From Chitinophagaceae bacterium (lineage in GTDB: Bacteria; Bacteroidota; Bacteroidia; Chitinophagales; Chitinophagaceae), in NCBI GenBank assembly GCA_947455425.1, contig CANGOT010000002.1, positions 1 to 35,267 on the forward strand: a DNA stretch of 35,267 nt. Reading direction: 5' to 3'. Shown here piece by piece: positions 17,784 through 26,462 of the stretch. The notes under the pieces were generated by a model. The model made no database searches. It saw only the letters and a list, made by a program, of their open reading frames with translations, and was not told the DNA's origin. How positions within the stretch are numbered: position 1 is the first letter of the stretch; each line of letters starts with the position of its first letter. A program made the position numbers and the translations under genes.

Positions 17784-18452
17784 ATGCTTCAGTCTTCTAC
17801 TATAAAATTTTTAAAAGATTTAAAAAAAAATAATACTAAAGAATGGTTTGATAAAAACAGGAAAATATATGAAGCAGCCAAGCAAGATTTTCTTGATTTA
17901 ACCACTGAAGTCTTAAAAGGGATTGCATCCAAAGACAATACAGTGGCTCACTTAGAACCAAAAAAATGTTTATTTAGAATTAACAGAGATGTGCGATTTA
18001 GTAAAGATAAAAGCCCATACAAAACCAATATGGGAATGAGTATTGCCAAAGGTGGAAAAGTGGGTATTAGTGCAGGTTATTATTTTCATTTAGAGCCAGG
18101 TGCCTGTTTTATTGGAGGTGGCATTTATATGCCAATGCCCGATGAAGTAAAAAAAATAAGACAAGAAATAGACTATAACTTTAAAGATTTTAAAACAATT
18201 ATCAGTAGTAAAAAATTTATTGCAGCGTTTGGAGACATAACAAAATCTGCAGAATTTTCATTAACCCGTCCACCAAAAGGCTACGATGAAAACAACCCAG
18301 CGATTGAATATATTAAATTAAAAAGCTGGACAGCAAGTTGTACTTTGAATGATACAGAATTAACCGATAAAAATTTAGTTAAAACCATTGTATCAACTTT
18401 TGAGGCATTAAAACCCTTACTTGATTTTTTGAATAGAGCTATTGAAGAATAA
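17784..18452 (+). CDS. DUF2461 family protein
   Basis: A 222-aa cytosolic protein. MLQSSTIKFLKDLKKNNTKEWFDKNRKIYE is the standard start of DUF2461, followed by KCLFRINRDVRFSKDKSPYKTNMG, GYYFHLEPGACFIGGGIYMP and the C-terminal LTRPPKGYDENNPAIEYIKLKSW. All conserved blocks are present. The start at 17784 fits the family; an ATG at 17736 is possible and would add 16 residues, whereas the ATG at 17643 would overlap holB and is unlikely. The family has no established biochemical function. It lies 32 bp before the protease gene and may be cotranscribed with it. Confidence 0.88.
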   Translation: MLQSSTIKFLKDLKKNNTKEWFDKNRKIYEAAKQDFLDLTTEVLKGIASKDNTVAHLEPKKCLFRINRDVRFSKDKSPYKTNMGMSIAKGGKVGISAGYYFHLEPGACFIGGGIYMPMPDEVKKIRQEIDYNFKDFKTIISSKKFIAAFGDITKSAEFSLTRPPKGYDENNPAIEYIKLKSWTASCTLNDTELTDKNLVKTIVSTFEALKPLLDFLNRAIEE

Positions 18453-18484
18453 AACCAACAACATATCAACAAAAACTAACACTA

Positions 18485-20578
18485 ATGCAATTAAAAAAAC
18501 TACTGCTTGCTATATGGCTACTGCTTTTGTTAAACGGGTATGCCCAACCCATTGAAAAAGCAGCAACAGATGCTTATATGATAACAAGAATGGCAGAAAA
18601 ATTTCACGTTCAGCCCAGAACTTTAAATGCCGATTTTTCAAAGGATGTATACAATGCATTATTAAAAAAAATAGATGGAGAAAAGATTTTTTTAACCCAG
18701 GAAGATATCAAACAGCTAGATGTTTATAAGTTTACATTAGACAAAGAAATTGCATCTCAAAAAACAAATTTTCTTCAAACCCTTATCAATATTTACTCCC
18801 TTCGCTTGCAGCAGGTAGATACAATGGCTGATCATATTTTAAAACAACCTTTTAATTTTAATTTGCCAGAAAAATATACTGTGCAGGAAGACACTTCATA
18901 CCCTGCAAACCTTGCTGCACTAAATGTGAAGCTCTATAAGAATTTTAAATATCCGATTGCTTCAGAAATTGCTGCGGTATTAAAAGAAGTAAAAGAAACA
19001 ACAAAACATAAAAAAATAATTGATAGTACTCAGACTGTTCTCAGAAAAAAAGTGCTCGAAATATTTAGACGCACCATTCAAAAAGAATTACAATCTCCTG
19101 GGGGTGTTGCACAAATTATTTCTAATGATTACTGTAAGTCAATTGCAAGTTGCTACGATCCTCACACAACTTATATGTCATTAACCGATAGAGAGAACTT
19201 TGAAAGTGAGTTAGGCAAGAAAAAAATGGCTTTTGGTTTTAATTTCGATGAGGATGAAGATGGAAATGCTACTATAAAAAAAATAGCTCCAGGCAGTGCT
19301 GCCTTTAAAAGTGGTATGATTAATAAAGGGGATAAAATTATTTCTATTCAATGGGAAGGCTCTAAAGCTATAGATGTGAGCAATGCCTCTGTTGGAGAAA
19401 TAAGTGAAATTTTAGCATCAGATAATCACGCAAAAGCAACCCTTACTTTTTTAAAAGCAGATGGCACTAAAAGACAGGTTGAGTTAAATAAAGAACAACA
19501 AATTGACGATACAGATGATAATAAAGTAAAAAGTTATTTGTTGAAAGGAGAGAAAACTATTGGCTACATATCCTTACCTTCTTTTTACGAGGATTGGGAA
19601 GATAAGAATAGTATTAATGGTTGCTCTAATGATGTTGCTAAAGAAATATTAAAACTAAAAAAAGAAAATATAGATGGTTTAGTTTTAGATGTTAGATACA
19701 ATGGTGGAGGTTCGGTTAGCGAAGCAGTTGACTTAGCCGGAATTTTTATTGATGCCGGCCCCATTGCACAAATAAAATTAAGAGAGCCCAAACCAATTAC
19801 TTTAAAAGATGGCAATAGAGGAACCATTTATGATGGCCCTCTAACATTGCTGGTAAATGGATTTAGTGCTTCTGCATCAGAGTTATTAGCTGGTACTTTA
19901 CAAGACTATCATCGTGCATTAATTATTGGCAGTTCAACCTATGGAAAAGCTACAGGGCAAATGGTTTTACCTTTCGATACAACTATCTCGCTAAAGGAAA
20001 AAATAGACAACATTCAAAAATCTTCTTTTATCAAATTAACAGATTTACAAGTCTACCGGGTTACAGGTGCCACTGCACAATTTAAAGGTGTTGTACCTGA
20101 TATTATTTTACCAGATGCTACAGATGCATACGATACAAAAGAAAGAAATGAACCTTTTGCAATTCCATCAAATAATATTGAAGCCAATAAATACTATTTG
20201 CCAAATAAGCCTTTACCTGTTGATTTGTTACATGAAAAAGCATTATTGTATAAAAAGGAAGATCCATATTTTACTACCATTTCTACATTTATAGATAAAA
20301 GAAAAAACAAAGTAAAGCAAGAAGATGTGTCTTTAAAAATAGAAGACTTGCTGAAAAAAAATTTATCGGAAGTTGATGATGACGATGAAAACGAAACAAC
20401 ATTCACAGAGTCAACCAAAGAAAAAAAGTTTTTTTCAATTAACTTAAATAGCTACGAAGCCGAAAGAGTAAAGTCTGATTCAAATTTAAAAAATGAAACT
20501 GATGAACTTAAAGACTATTTATCAAAAGATCCATATTTAAAAATTGCTTATCGTTTGATGTTATTGATGATAAAATAG
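18485..20578 (+). CDS. prc: Carboxy-terminal (tail-specific) processing protease, peptidase family S41
   Basis: A 697-aa periplasmic protease. The signal peptide (LLLAIWLLLLLNGYAQ) is followed by a helical N-terminal domain and then a PDZ domain at about residues 250-345 (FGFNFDEDEDGNATIKKIAPGSAAFKSGMINKGDKIISI). The S41 core has GLVLDVRYNGGGSVSEAVDLAGIF. The Ser-Lys dyad is visible in FSASASELLAG (S463) and STYGKATGQ (K488), with D474 between. These spacings equal the S430/D441/K455 pattern of E. coli Tsp. The C-terminal extension (about 560-697) is the DUF3340-like region of Prc. It degrades or trims proteins from their C-termini in the envelope. Confidence 0.93.
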   Translation: MQLKKLLLAIWLLLLLNGYAQPIEKAATDAYMITRMAEKFHVQPRTLNADFSKDVYNALLKKIDGEKIFLTQEDIKQLDVYKFTLDKEIASQKTNFLQTLINIYSLRLQQVDTMADHILKQPFNFNLPEKYTVQEDTSYPANLAALNVKLYKNFKYPIASEIAAVLKEVKETTKHKKIIDSTQTVLRKKVLEIFRRTIQKELQSPGGVAQIISNDYCKSIASCYDPHTTYMSLTDRENFESELGKKKMAFGFNFDEDEDGNATIKKIAPGSAAFKSGMINKGDKIISIQWEGSKAIDVSNASVGEISEILASDNHAKATLTFLKADGTKRQVELNKEQQIDDTDDNKVKSYLLKGEKTIGYISLPSFYEDWEDKNSINGCSNDVAKEILKLKKENIDGLVLDVRYNGGGSVSEAVDLAGIFIDAGPIAQIKLREPKPITLKDGNRGTIYDGPLTLLVNGFSASASELLAGTLQDYHRALIIGSSTYGKATGQMVLPFDTTISLKEKIDNIQKSSFIKLTDLQVYRVTGATAQFKGVVPDIILPDATDAYDTKERNEPFAIPSNNIEANKYYLPNKPLPVDLLHEKALLYKKEDPYFTTISTFIDKRKNKVKQEDVSLKIEDLLKKNLSEVDDDDENETTFTESTKEKKFFSINLNSYEAERVKSDSNLKNETDELKDYLSKDPYLKIAYRLMLLMIK

Positions 20579-20611
20579 TTTTATTATTGCTAAAATTACC
20601 AACTACTATTT

Positions 20612-21652
20612 ATGAAAAAAATTACACTATTTTTAATTTCTGTGTTTGTTGTTACTAACCTTTTAACAGCACAAGATTTAGATCAACCCGGAGCCTATAT
20701 GAATGCTATGAGTAGCACTCATAAAGAAATGGACCAAAAGTATATGGCGTATACCAGTGCTGCTGCACACGGAAAAAGAGCTAGAAAGGTTGAAAAACTT
20801 AGACTTCAGGTACTTGAGTCCATTAATAAAACGCTTGATAAAATTTCTGATTTGCCTTATTACAAAGGCGATAACAGTTTGCGTCAAAGTAATATAGAGT
20901 ATGTAAAATTTTGCTACACCATTTTCAATGAGGATTATGCAAAAATTGTAAACACAGAAGAAATTGCAGAGCAATCTTTTGATGAAATGCAGGCCCAGCT
21001 CTTATTAAGAGAGAAAGTTGATGAAAAATTAAAACTTGCTGTTGATAAAGTAAATAAAGCTGGTAAAGACTTTGCTGCTAAATACAAAGTGAATATTATT
21101 GATGGGGGCAAGGATGACCTGGGAGAAAAAATGGAACAAGCCGGCAAGGTTAACAAATATTATAAACCAATTTACCTGATATTTTTTAAATGTAATTGGC
21201 AGGACAATGCATTAACAAAAGCACTCAATGAGAATAAAGTTAATGATGTAGAACAAGCTCGAAGTGCAATTATCAAATATGCAGATGAAGGTTTAATGGC
21301 TATCGAAGCGATACAATCTTTTGAAGGAGATGCTTCATTAAAGATGGCTTGCAAACAGGCTTTACAGGCATTTAAGGCAATTGCCGAAAAAGAAACACCG
21401 AAGATTACAGACTACCACTTAAAAAAAGAGAATTTCGAAAAAATAAAAAAAGCATACGAAGCGAAATCACAAAGCGACAGAAGTAAAGAAGATGTAAATG
21501 CCTACAATAAAGCTGTTGCAGAGATGAATGCAGCTGTAAACATCTCTAATCAAGCTGATGCCAATGCAAATAACAAACGCAACGAGGCATATAAAAGCTG
21601 GGAAGATGCAGTTAAAGTATTTTATGATACACATGTGCCACACTATAAATAA
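20612..21652 (+). CDS. Exported helical protein, possibly LIC11966-family surface protein
   Basis: A 346-aa protein with a cleavable signal peptide (MKKITLFLISVFVVTNLLTAQD). The mature part is rich in Lys, Glu and Ala with long helices and recurring heptad-like stretches (NAMSSTHKEMDQKYMAYTS; KAVAEMNAAVNISNQADANANN), and no lipobox. The repeated lysine-rich helices recall the proteins annotated as LIC11966 family in Bacteroidota, but I hold that label loosely. It lies 33 bp after prc on the same strand, so cotranscription and an envelope role, perhaps as a protease partner or substrate, are possible but unproven. Confidence 0.65.
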   Translation: MKKITLFLISVFVVTNLLTAQDLDQPGAYMNAMSSTHKEMDQKYMAYTSAAAHGKRARKVEKLRLQVLESINKTLDKISDLPYYKGDNSLRQSNIEYVKFCYTIFNEDYAKIVNTEEIAEQSFDEMQAQLLLREKVDEKLKLAVDKVNKAGKDFAAKYKVNIIDGGKDDLGEKMEQAGKVNKYYKPIYLIFFKCNWQDNALTKALNENKVNDVEQARSAIIKYADEGLMAIEAIQSFEGDASLKMACKQALQAFKAIAEKETPKITDYHLKKENFEKIKKAYEAKSQSDRSKEDVNAYNKAVAEMNAAVNISNQADANANNKRNEAYKSWEDAVKVFYDTHVPHYK

Positions 21653-21709
21653 TCAGAGTTTAGTAAACTGGTAATGACGAAAATCATAATATGTCAAATT
21701 GATGTATAA

Positions 21710-21717
21710 TAGATTTG
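21710..21717 (+). promoter_or_regulatory. Candidate -7 element of pdxH
   Basis: TAGATTTG matches the TAnnTTTG consensus exactly and ends 17 bases before the ATG. No TTG at the right distance upstream was found, so this is half a promoter only. Confidence 0.35.
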
Positions 21718-21734
21718 CTTTTTAACTTTTATAT

Positions 21735-22373
21735 ATGAATAATTCTGTTGCAGATATTAGAAAGGATTATACGCTTAAGTCATTATCAGAAAACGATGTT
21801 ACATCTAATCCATTGTCACAATTTTCTGTTTGGTGGAATGAAGCAATTGATAGCAATATTGATGAAGTAAATGCTATGACTTTATCAACTATTAAACAGA
21901 ATTTAAGCCCTGCTTCACGAATTGTTTTGTTGAAAGATTTTTCCGAGAATGGATTCACTTTTTTTACTAATTATCAAAGTGCAAAAGGCGAACAGTTGTT
22001 TGAAAATCCCAATGCAGCTTTATGTTTTTTTTGGAAAGAATTGCAACGCCAAGTTCGTATAGAAGGTGTGGTAGAAAGGGTTTCTGCTGCAATTAATGAT
22101 GAGTACTTTAACTCTCGCCCAACCGGCAGTAAATTGGGAGCTTGGGCATCACCACAAAGCAAGGTTATTGAAAGCAGAGAGATTCTAATACAAAATGAAG
22201 AAAACTACAAAAAACAATTCGGAGGAAATATTATTCGACCACCACACTGGGGTGGCTATATTCTAAAGCCAAATTACATTGAGTTTTGGCAAGGCAGAAG
22301 CAATCGTTTACACGATAGAATTTGCTATACCCTAGAAAATAATCATTGGAAAATTGAACGTTTAGCTCCTTAA
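21735..22373 (+). CDS. pdxH: Pyridoxamine 5'-phosphate oxidase
   Basis: A 212-aa FMN enzyme that oxidises pyridoxamine or pyridoxine 5'-phosphate to PLP, the cofactor used by the LysA in this window. The family sequence is continuous: IRKDYTLKSLSENDV, NPLSQFSVWWNEAI, SRIVLLKDFSENGFTFFTNYQSAKGEQL, ALCFFWKELQRQVRIEGVVERV, YFNSRPTGSKLGAWASPQS, and the PPHWGGYILKPNYIEFWQGRSNRLHDRICY signature. Length is normal and the C-terminus (WKIERLAP) complete. A perfect -7-type element (TAGATTTG) lies at 21710-21717. It converges on korB with nine bases between the stops. Confidence 0.95.
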   Translation: MNNSVADIRKDYTLKSLSENDVTSNPLSQFSVWWNEAIDSNIDEVNAMTLSTIKQNLSPASRIVLLKDFSENGFTFFTNYQSAKGEQLFENPNAALCFFWKELQRQVRIEGVVERVSAAINDEYFNSRPTGSKLGAWASPQSKVIESREILIQNEENYKKQFGGNIIRPPHWGGYILKPNYIEFWQGRSNRLHDRICYTLENNHWKIERLAP

Positions 22374-22382
22374 ACAAAGTCG

Positions 22383-23417
22383 TTATACAATTTCCCAAAC
22401 TTCATTGCCTCTTAATAATTTATCTAAATTACCTTTTCCTTTAGAAGTAATTACTTCTTCAATTTGCATAGCCATTACATCTTCATAGCAAGCCCTGTTT
22501 GTTTGATAAAACACACCAAATGGTCTAGGCAAATGATCAATATTTTGAGGATTATCAAACATTCTTACGAGTACCTGAGCTTTATAAAAATCTGCTTCGT
22601 CATGAATCCATAAGTCATCAAGCCCAATACTATCGCCAATTTCAACAACAACAGGTTTAAATCCATCGAGCTTAATTCCTTTATTTTGGTTTGCTCCAAA
22701 TACAAGAGGTTTTCCTTGTTCTAAAAATATTACTTCATCTGCTTTACTGCTTTTCTCAGTAAAAATCTCAAAAGCTCCATCATTAAAAATATTACAGTTT
22801 TGATATATTTCAACAAACGAAGCTCCTTTATGCTGGCTGGCTCTCACTAATACCTGTTGCAAATGTTTGGGATCTCTATCCATACTTCTTGCTATAAAAG
22901 TAGCATCAGCTCCCATGGCTAGAGCCAATGGATTAAATGGATGATCGATACTTCCATAAGGCGTGCTTTTTGTTATTTTATGTTCTTCAGAAGTTGGAGA
23001 ATATTGTCCTTTTGTTAAACCATAAATCTGATTGTTGAATACCAGCATATTCAAATCAAAATTTCTTCTCAATAAGTGAATAGTATGATTACCTCCAATA
23101 CTTAAACTATCGCCATCACCACTCACAATCCAAACACTTAAGTCTGGTCGAGCAGCCTTCAAGCCACTTGCAATAGCTGTTGCCCTTCCATGTATACTAT
23201 GCATTCCATATGTATTCATATAATATGGAAAACGGCTACTACAGCCAATTCCAGAGACAATTACAATATTTTCTTTAGGAATACCGAGTGTTGGCATTAC
23301 TTTTTGCACTTGTGCCAAAATACTATAATCTCCACAACCCGGACACCAACGTACTTCCTGGTCGGTGGCAAAATCTTTGGCTGTTAATGTTTGAGGGGCA
23401 ATTGCTGTAGTACTCAT
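22383..23417 (-). CDS. korB: 2-oxoacid:ferredoxin oxidoreductase, beta (TPP-binding) subunit
   Basis: A 344-aa subunit of a ferredoxin-dependent 2-oxoacid (probably 2-oxoglutarate) oxidoreductase. VRWCPGCGDY supplies C25 and C28 of the iron-sulfur site, with C59 in GIGCSSRFPYYMNTYG and a fourth Cys in IYQNCNIFNDGAFE. WIVSGDGDSLSIGGNHTIHLLRRNFDLNMLVFNNQIYGLTKGQ is the TPP and Mg binding region. It needs an alpha subunit, normally encoded next to it, but neither neighbour here encodes one. It diverges from the marR gene across 145 bp. Confidence 0.9.
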   Translation of the reverse strand: MSTTAIAPQTLTAKDFATDQEVRWCPGCGDYSILAQVQKVMPTLGIPKENIVIVSGIGCSSRFPYYMNTYGMHSIHGRATAIASGLKAARPDLSVWIVSGDGDSLSIGGNHTIHLLRRNFDLNMLVFNNQIYGLTKGQYSPTSEEHKITKSTPYGSIDHPFNPLALAMGADATFIARSMDRDPKHLQQVLVRASQHKGASFVEIYQNCNIFNDGAFEIFTEKSSKADEVIFLEQGKPLVFGANQNKGIKLDGFKPVVVEIGDSIGLDDLWIHDEADFYKAQVLVRMFDNPQNIDHLPRPFGVFYQTNRACYEDVMAMQIEEVITSKGKGNLDKLLRGNEVWEIV

Positions 23418-23433
23418 ATGGTTAAAAATTAAA

Positions 23434-23441
23434 CAAATGTA
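23434..23441 (-). promoter_or_regulatory. Candidate -7 element of korB
   Basis: Read on the minus strand this is TACATTTG, a perfect TAnnTTTG, 16 bases before the korB ATG at 23417. The -35-side TTG is not evident. Confidence 0.4.
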
Positions 23442-23510
23442 CTGCGAGTTTGGTTACATTAAACTTTTGAAATGCAAACGATGGCAAATCAGTGTGCTTT
23501 AAATTAGTTT

Positions 23511-23540
23511 TTGTTATTTCAAAATCTCTCCTCACCTTTG
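23511..23540 (+). promoter_or_regulatory. Promoter of the marR-acyl-CoA dehydrogenase operon
   Basis: TTG at 23511-23513 (within a T-run), a 19-base spacer and CACCTTTG at 23533-23540 fit the Bacteroidota promoter with one mismatch in the -7 box. The start of transcription would fall inside the palindrome that follows directly, so a repressor bound there would block initiation. Confidence 0.55.
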
Positions 23541-23562
23541 AATAGTTGCATAAACAACTATT
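23541..23562. promoter_or_regulatory. Palindromic operator, probably of the adjacent MarR regulator
   Basis: A perfect 8-bp inverted repeat, AATAGTTG and CAACTATT, separated by CATAAA. It ends at the base before the marR ATG and begins at the base after the -7 box. Spacing and the TTG-N6-CAA core are typical of MarR-family operators, which suggests autorepression of the marR-acyl-CoA dehydrogenase operon. Confidence 0.8.
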
Positions 23563-24009
23563 ATGGCAAATAATCAGTTTAAACGGGGTGAACTTTATAG
23601 TGTAATCAATGCAATGGCTGCTGCAGCGATAGCACGTCGCATGCAAAAAAATTTTAGAACAGCCGGGCTGGAAATAACCATTGAGCAATGGAGTATTTTA
23701 TATCATTTATGGAAAGAAGACGGTTTAAATCAGCAACAACTTTGTGATAAAACTTTTCGTGATAAACCAAGTATCACAAGGCTTATAGACAATCTGGTAA
23801 AGCTTAGTTTGGTTGAAAGAAAAGTCAGCCAAACCGATAAAAGAGTCAACTATATTTTTCTCACAGAGACAGCAAAAAACCTTCAAGATCAAACGATAGA
23901 AATAGCCAATCAAACAATGGATGAGGCTTTGATTGGTATTTCAAAAGCCGAAATAGAAACTGTGAAAAATGTGTTGCAAAAAGTGTATGATAATTTGAAT
24001 AACCAATAA
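23563..24009 (+). CDS. MarR family transcriptional regulator
   Basis: A 148-aa winged-helix dimer. The N-terminal helix (YSVINAMAAAAIARRMQKNFRTAGLEITIEQWSILYHLW) leads into the HTH (LNQQQLCDKTFRDKPSITRLIDNLVKLSLVERK) and the wing (SQTDKRVNYIFLTETAK, with the conserved Asp and Arg). The C-terminal helix completes the dimer interface. It heads a two-gene operon with an acyl-CoA dehydrogenase 14 bp downstream, a context typical of Bacteroidota regulators of fatty-acid beta-oxidation, where an acyl-CoA may be the inducer. The operator-like palindrome directly before the start supports autoregulation. Confidence 0.92.
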   Translation: MANNQFKRGELYSVINAMAAAAIARRMQKNFRTAGLEITIEQWSILYHLWKEDGLNQQQLCDKTFRDKPSITRLIDNLVKLSLVERKVSQTDKRVNYIFLTETAKNLQDQTIEIANQTMDEALIGISKAEIETVKNVLQKVYDNLNNQ

Positions 24010-24023
24010 TAAATAATTACAAT

Positions 24024-25796
24024 ATGTCAAAGAACTTATCAGGTGGGGAATGGCTCATAAAAGATAGCAATTACTTAGAAACATTTACGCCAGAAGATTT
24101 TAATGAAGAACAACAAATGGTAATGGATATGTGTCAACAGTTTTTAGACACAGAAATTTACCCTGTTGTAGAACAAATAGATAAACAGGAAGAAGGTTTA
24201 ATGCAAAGTTTAATGGTAAAAGCTGGTGAACAAGGATTACTATCTACTGCTTTTCCAGAACAATATGGTGGTTTAGGTAAAGACTTTATTACTGCAACCA
24301 TTGTAAATGAAGGATTAGGAGGCGGTCATAGCTTTAGTGTTGCTATTGCAGCACATACAGGTATTGGCAGTTTGCCCATTTTATATTTTGGAACCGAAGA
24401 ACAAAAACTAAAGTACATTCCCAAACTAGCCAATGGTGAATTTAAAGGAGCCTATGGTTTAACAGAACCTAATAGTGGCAGCGATGCGTTAAGTGCAAAA
24501 ACAACAGCTGTATTAAGTGAAGACGGGAAACATTATTTACTAAATGGACAAAAATGCTGGATTACCAATGGAGGCTTTGCAGATGTTTATACTGTATTTG
24601 CGAAAATTGATGGAACTCAATTTACTGCATTTATTGTAGAGCGTGGGTTTGAAGGATTTACACAAGGCCCGGAAGAACACAAAATGGGTATTAAAGGGTC
24701 ATCAACTGTACAACTATATTTTCAGGATTGTAAAGTACCCGTTGAGAATGTATTAGGAGAAATTGGTAAAGGACACATCATTGCTTTTAATATTCTAAAC
24801 ATTGGAAGATTAAAACTTTGTGCAGCTACTTTGGGTGGTGCAAAACGTGCAACTACAACAACTGTAAAGTATGCAAATACCCGTGAGCAATTTAAAATGC
24901 CTATAGCAAAGTTTGGTGCTGTTAAGCATAAGTTAGCAGAAATGGCCATTAGAATGTGGGTGAGTGAAAGTGCTTTATACAGAACAAGTAAATGGATTGA
25001 TACCAAAGAGCATGAGTTGCTTGAAAGTGGCGAAACCTTTGCTCATGCATTGCTTGGTGCTGCCGAAGAGTTTGCAATAGAATGTGCCATGTTAAAAGTA
25101 TTTGGTAGTGAAGTCTTAGATTATGTTGTAGATGAAGGGGTGCAAGTTCATGGTGGTAATGGATTTAGTGATGAATACTTAATTAGCAAAGCATATCGTG
25201 ATAGTCGTATCAACAGAATTTATGAAGGCACGAATGAAATAAATAGATTGCTGACTGTTGATATGATGTTAAAACGTGCCATGAAGGGTAAGTTGGACTT
25301 AATGACTCCTGCTATGAATGTACAAAAGGAGTTAATGAGTATTCCCGATTTTGGTAGTGATGATGAAACCCCTTTTGCTAAAGAAATTAAATACATCAAT
25401 AATTTTAAAAAAGCTATCCTAATGGTTGCAGGTGCTGCGGTTCAAAAGTTAATGATGCAATTAGAAAAAGAACAGGAAGTGTTGATGAATATTGCAGATA
25501 TGGCTATTGAAACTTTTCATTGTGAAAGTGCATTATTGCGAGTGATGAAAATGACTGGAAGTAATAATGAAAAAGCAGCCATTTGTGAAGATATCATGAA
25601 AACCTATATTTACGATGCTGCAGATAGAATTAATAAAGCTGGTAAAGATGCTTTAAATAGTTTTGCCGAAGGTGATGAGCTGAGAATGATGCACATTGGT
25701 TTAAAACGTTTTACTAAAGTAGAACCATTTAATACAAAGGAAAGCCGTAGAAGAATAGCTGCGAAGATGATTGAAGCAGATGCATATTGCTTCTAG
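24024..25796 (+). CDS. Acyl-CoA dehydrogenase, long-chain type with C-terminal extension
   Basis: A 590-aa FAD enzyme performing the first step of beta-oxidation. FNEEQQMVMDMCQQFLDTEIYPVVEQID starts the helical N-terminal domain; GAYGLTEPNSGSDA and KCWITNGGFADVYTVFAK are the two ACAD signatures. VQVHGGNGFSDEYLISKAYRDSRINRIYEGTNEINR holds the catalytic Glu (about E401) and the FAD contacts. About 180 residues follow the core, as in very-long-chain dehydrogenases and related bacterial proteins; they probably form an extra helical domain. It lies 14 bp after marR. Thiolase and 3-hydroxyacyl-CoA dehydrogenase genes, often in such operons, are absent here. Confidence 0.92.
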   Translation: MSKNLSGGEWLIKDSNYLETFTPEDFNEEQQMVMDMCQQFLDTEIYPVVEQIDKQEEGLMQSLMVKAGEQGLLSTAFPEQYGGLGKDFITATIVNEGLGGGHSFSVAIAAHTGIGSLPILYFGTEEQKLKYIPKLANGEFKGAYGLTEPNSGSDALSAKTTAVLSEDGKHYLLNGQKCWITNGGFADVYTVFAKIDGTQFTAFIVERGFEGFTQGPEEHKMGIKGSSTVQLYFQDCKVPVENVLGEIGKGHIIAFNILNIGRLKLCAATLGGAKRATTTTVKYANTREQFKMPIAKFGAVKHKLAEMAIRMWVSESALYRTSKWIDTKEHELLESGETFAHALLGAAEEFAIECAMLKVFGSEVLDYVVDEGVQVHGGNGFSDEYLISKAYRDSRINRIYEGTNEINRLLTVDMMLKRAMKGKLDLMTPAMNVQKELMSIPDFGSDDETPFAKEIKYINNFKKAILMVAGAAVQKLMMQLEKEQEVLMNIADMAIETFHCESALLRVMKMTGSNNEKAAICEDIMKTYIYDAADRINKAGKDALNSFAEGDELRMMHIGLKRFTKVEPFNTKESRRRIAAKMIEADAYCF

Positions 25797-25814
25797 AATT
25801 TTATTTTTATTTAT

Positions 25815-25851
25815 AGAGGTTACATCTTTTTTTAAAGGTGTAACCTCTTTT
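25815..25851 (+). terminator. Rho-independent terminator of the marR-acyl-CoA dehydrogenase operon
   Basis: AGAGGTTACA pairs with TGTAACCTCT, and the inner TCTTT/AAAGG extends the stem to about 15 bp with a T-rich loop. T residues follow directly. It begins 18 bases after the dehydrogenase stop and isolates that operon from gmk. Confidence 0.85.
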
Positions 25852-25878
25852 ATTTTAATTTGCAACACAAACCTACCA

Positions 25879-26448
25879 ATGCAACAAAATAAAATTATCA
25901 TCATCACTGCTCCATCAGGTGCTGGCAAAACATCCATTACGCATTTTTTACTAAACAAATATCCAAATCTTGCGTTCTCTGTTTCTGCTGCAACTCGCAA
26001 TCCACGTGGCAAAGAAAAAGATGGTATTGATTACTATTTTATTGGTGCCGAAGACTTTCAACAAAGAATAGAAAACAATGAGTTTGTAGAATGGGAAATG
26101 GTTTATGAGGGCAAGTATTATGGCACTTTAAAAAGTGAGTTACAAAGAATTTGGGATGCAGGAAAAACACCCATTTTAGATATTGATGTGAAAGGAGCCA
26201 TTCATGTTGAACAGCAATATATAAAGTCAACCCTTTCTATTTTTATTGAACCGCCTAGTATTGATGAATTAAAAATAAGACTTCAAGCGAGAGGCACAGA
26301 AAACCAAGATAGTATTGACGCACGTGTTAACAAAGCTGCTTACGAAATATCCTTTAAACATCATTTTAGTGTTAATATTATCAATGCAGATTTAGCAACA
26401 GCTTGTAAAGAAGCAGAGCAAGCGATTACAGATTTTCTCTCAAAATAA
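25879..26448 (+). CDS. gmk: Guanylate kinase
   Basis: A 189-aa kinase that phosphorylates GMP to GDP with ATP. The P-loop is ITAPSGAGKTSI (around residues 8-19). SAATRNPRGKEKDGIDYYFI is the GMP-binding region, followed by FVEWEMVYEGKYYGTLKSEL, and ILDIDVKGA and RLQARGTENQDSIDAR form the Walker B side and lid. The start at 25879 gives normal family length; the upstream ATG at 25771 lies inside the previous gene and would read through the terminator hairpin. It is followed 14 bp later by a permease gene. Confidence 0.95.
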   Translation: MQQNKIIIITAPSGAGKTSITHFLLNKYPNLAFSVSAATRNPRGKEKDGIDYYFIGAEDFQQRIENNEFVEWEMVYEGKYYGTLKSELQRIWDAGKTPILDIDVKGAIHVEQQYIKSTLSIFIEPPSIDELKIRLQARGTENQDSIDARVNKAAYEISFKHHFSVNIINADLATACKEAEQAITDFLSK

Positions 26449-26462
26449 TTAAATTATTTAGA

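Noticed and set aside
23422-23688. Minus-strand 88-aa ORF opposite the marR start
   Set aside because: It runs antisense through the promoter, operator and marR start, with no recognisable domain.
25771-25878. N-terminal extension of guanylate kinase
   Set aside because: It would start inside the acyl-CoA dehydrogenase gene and read through a strong terminator hairpin; the family starts at the P-loop region.
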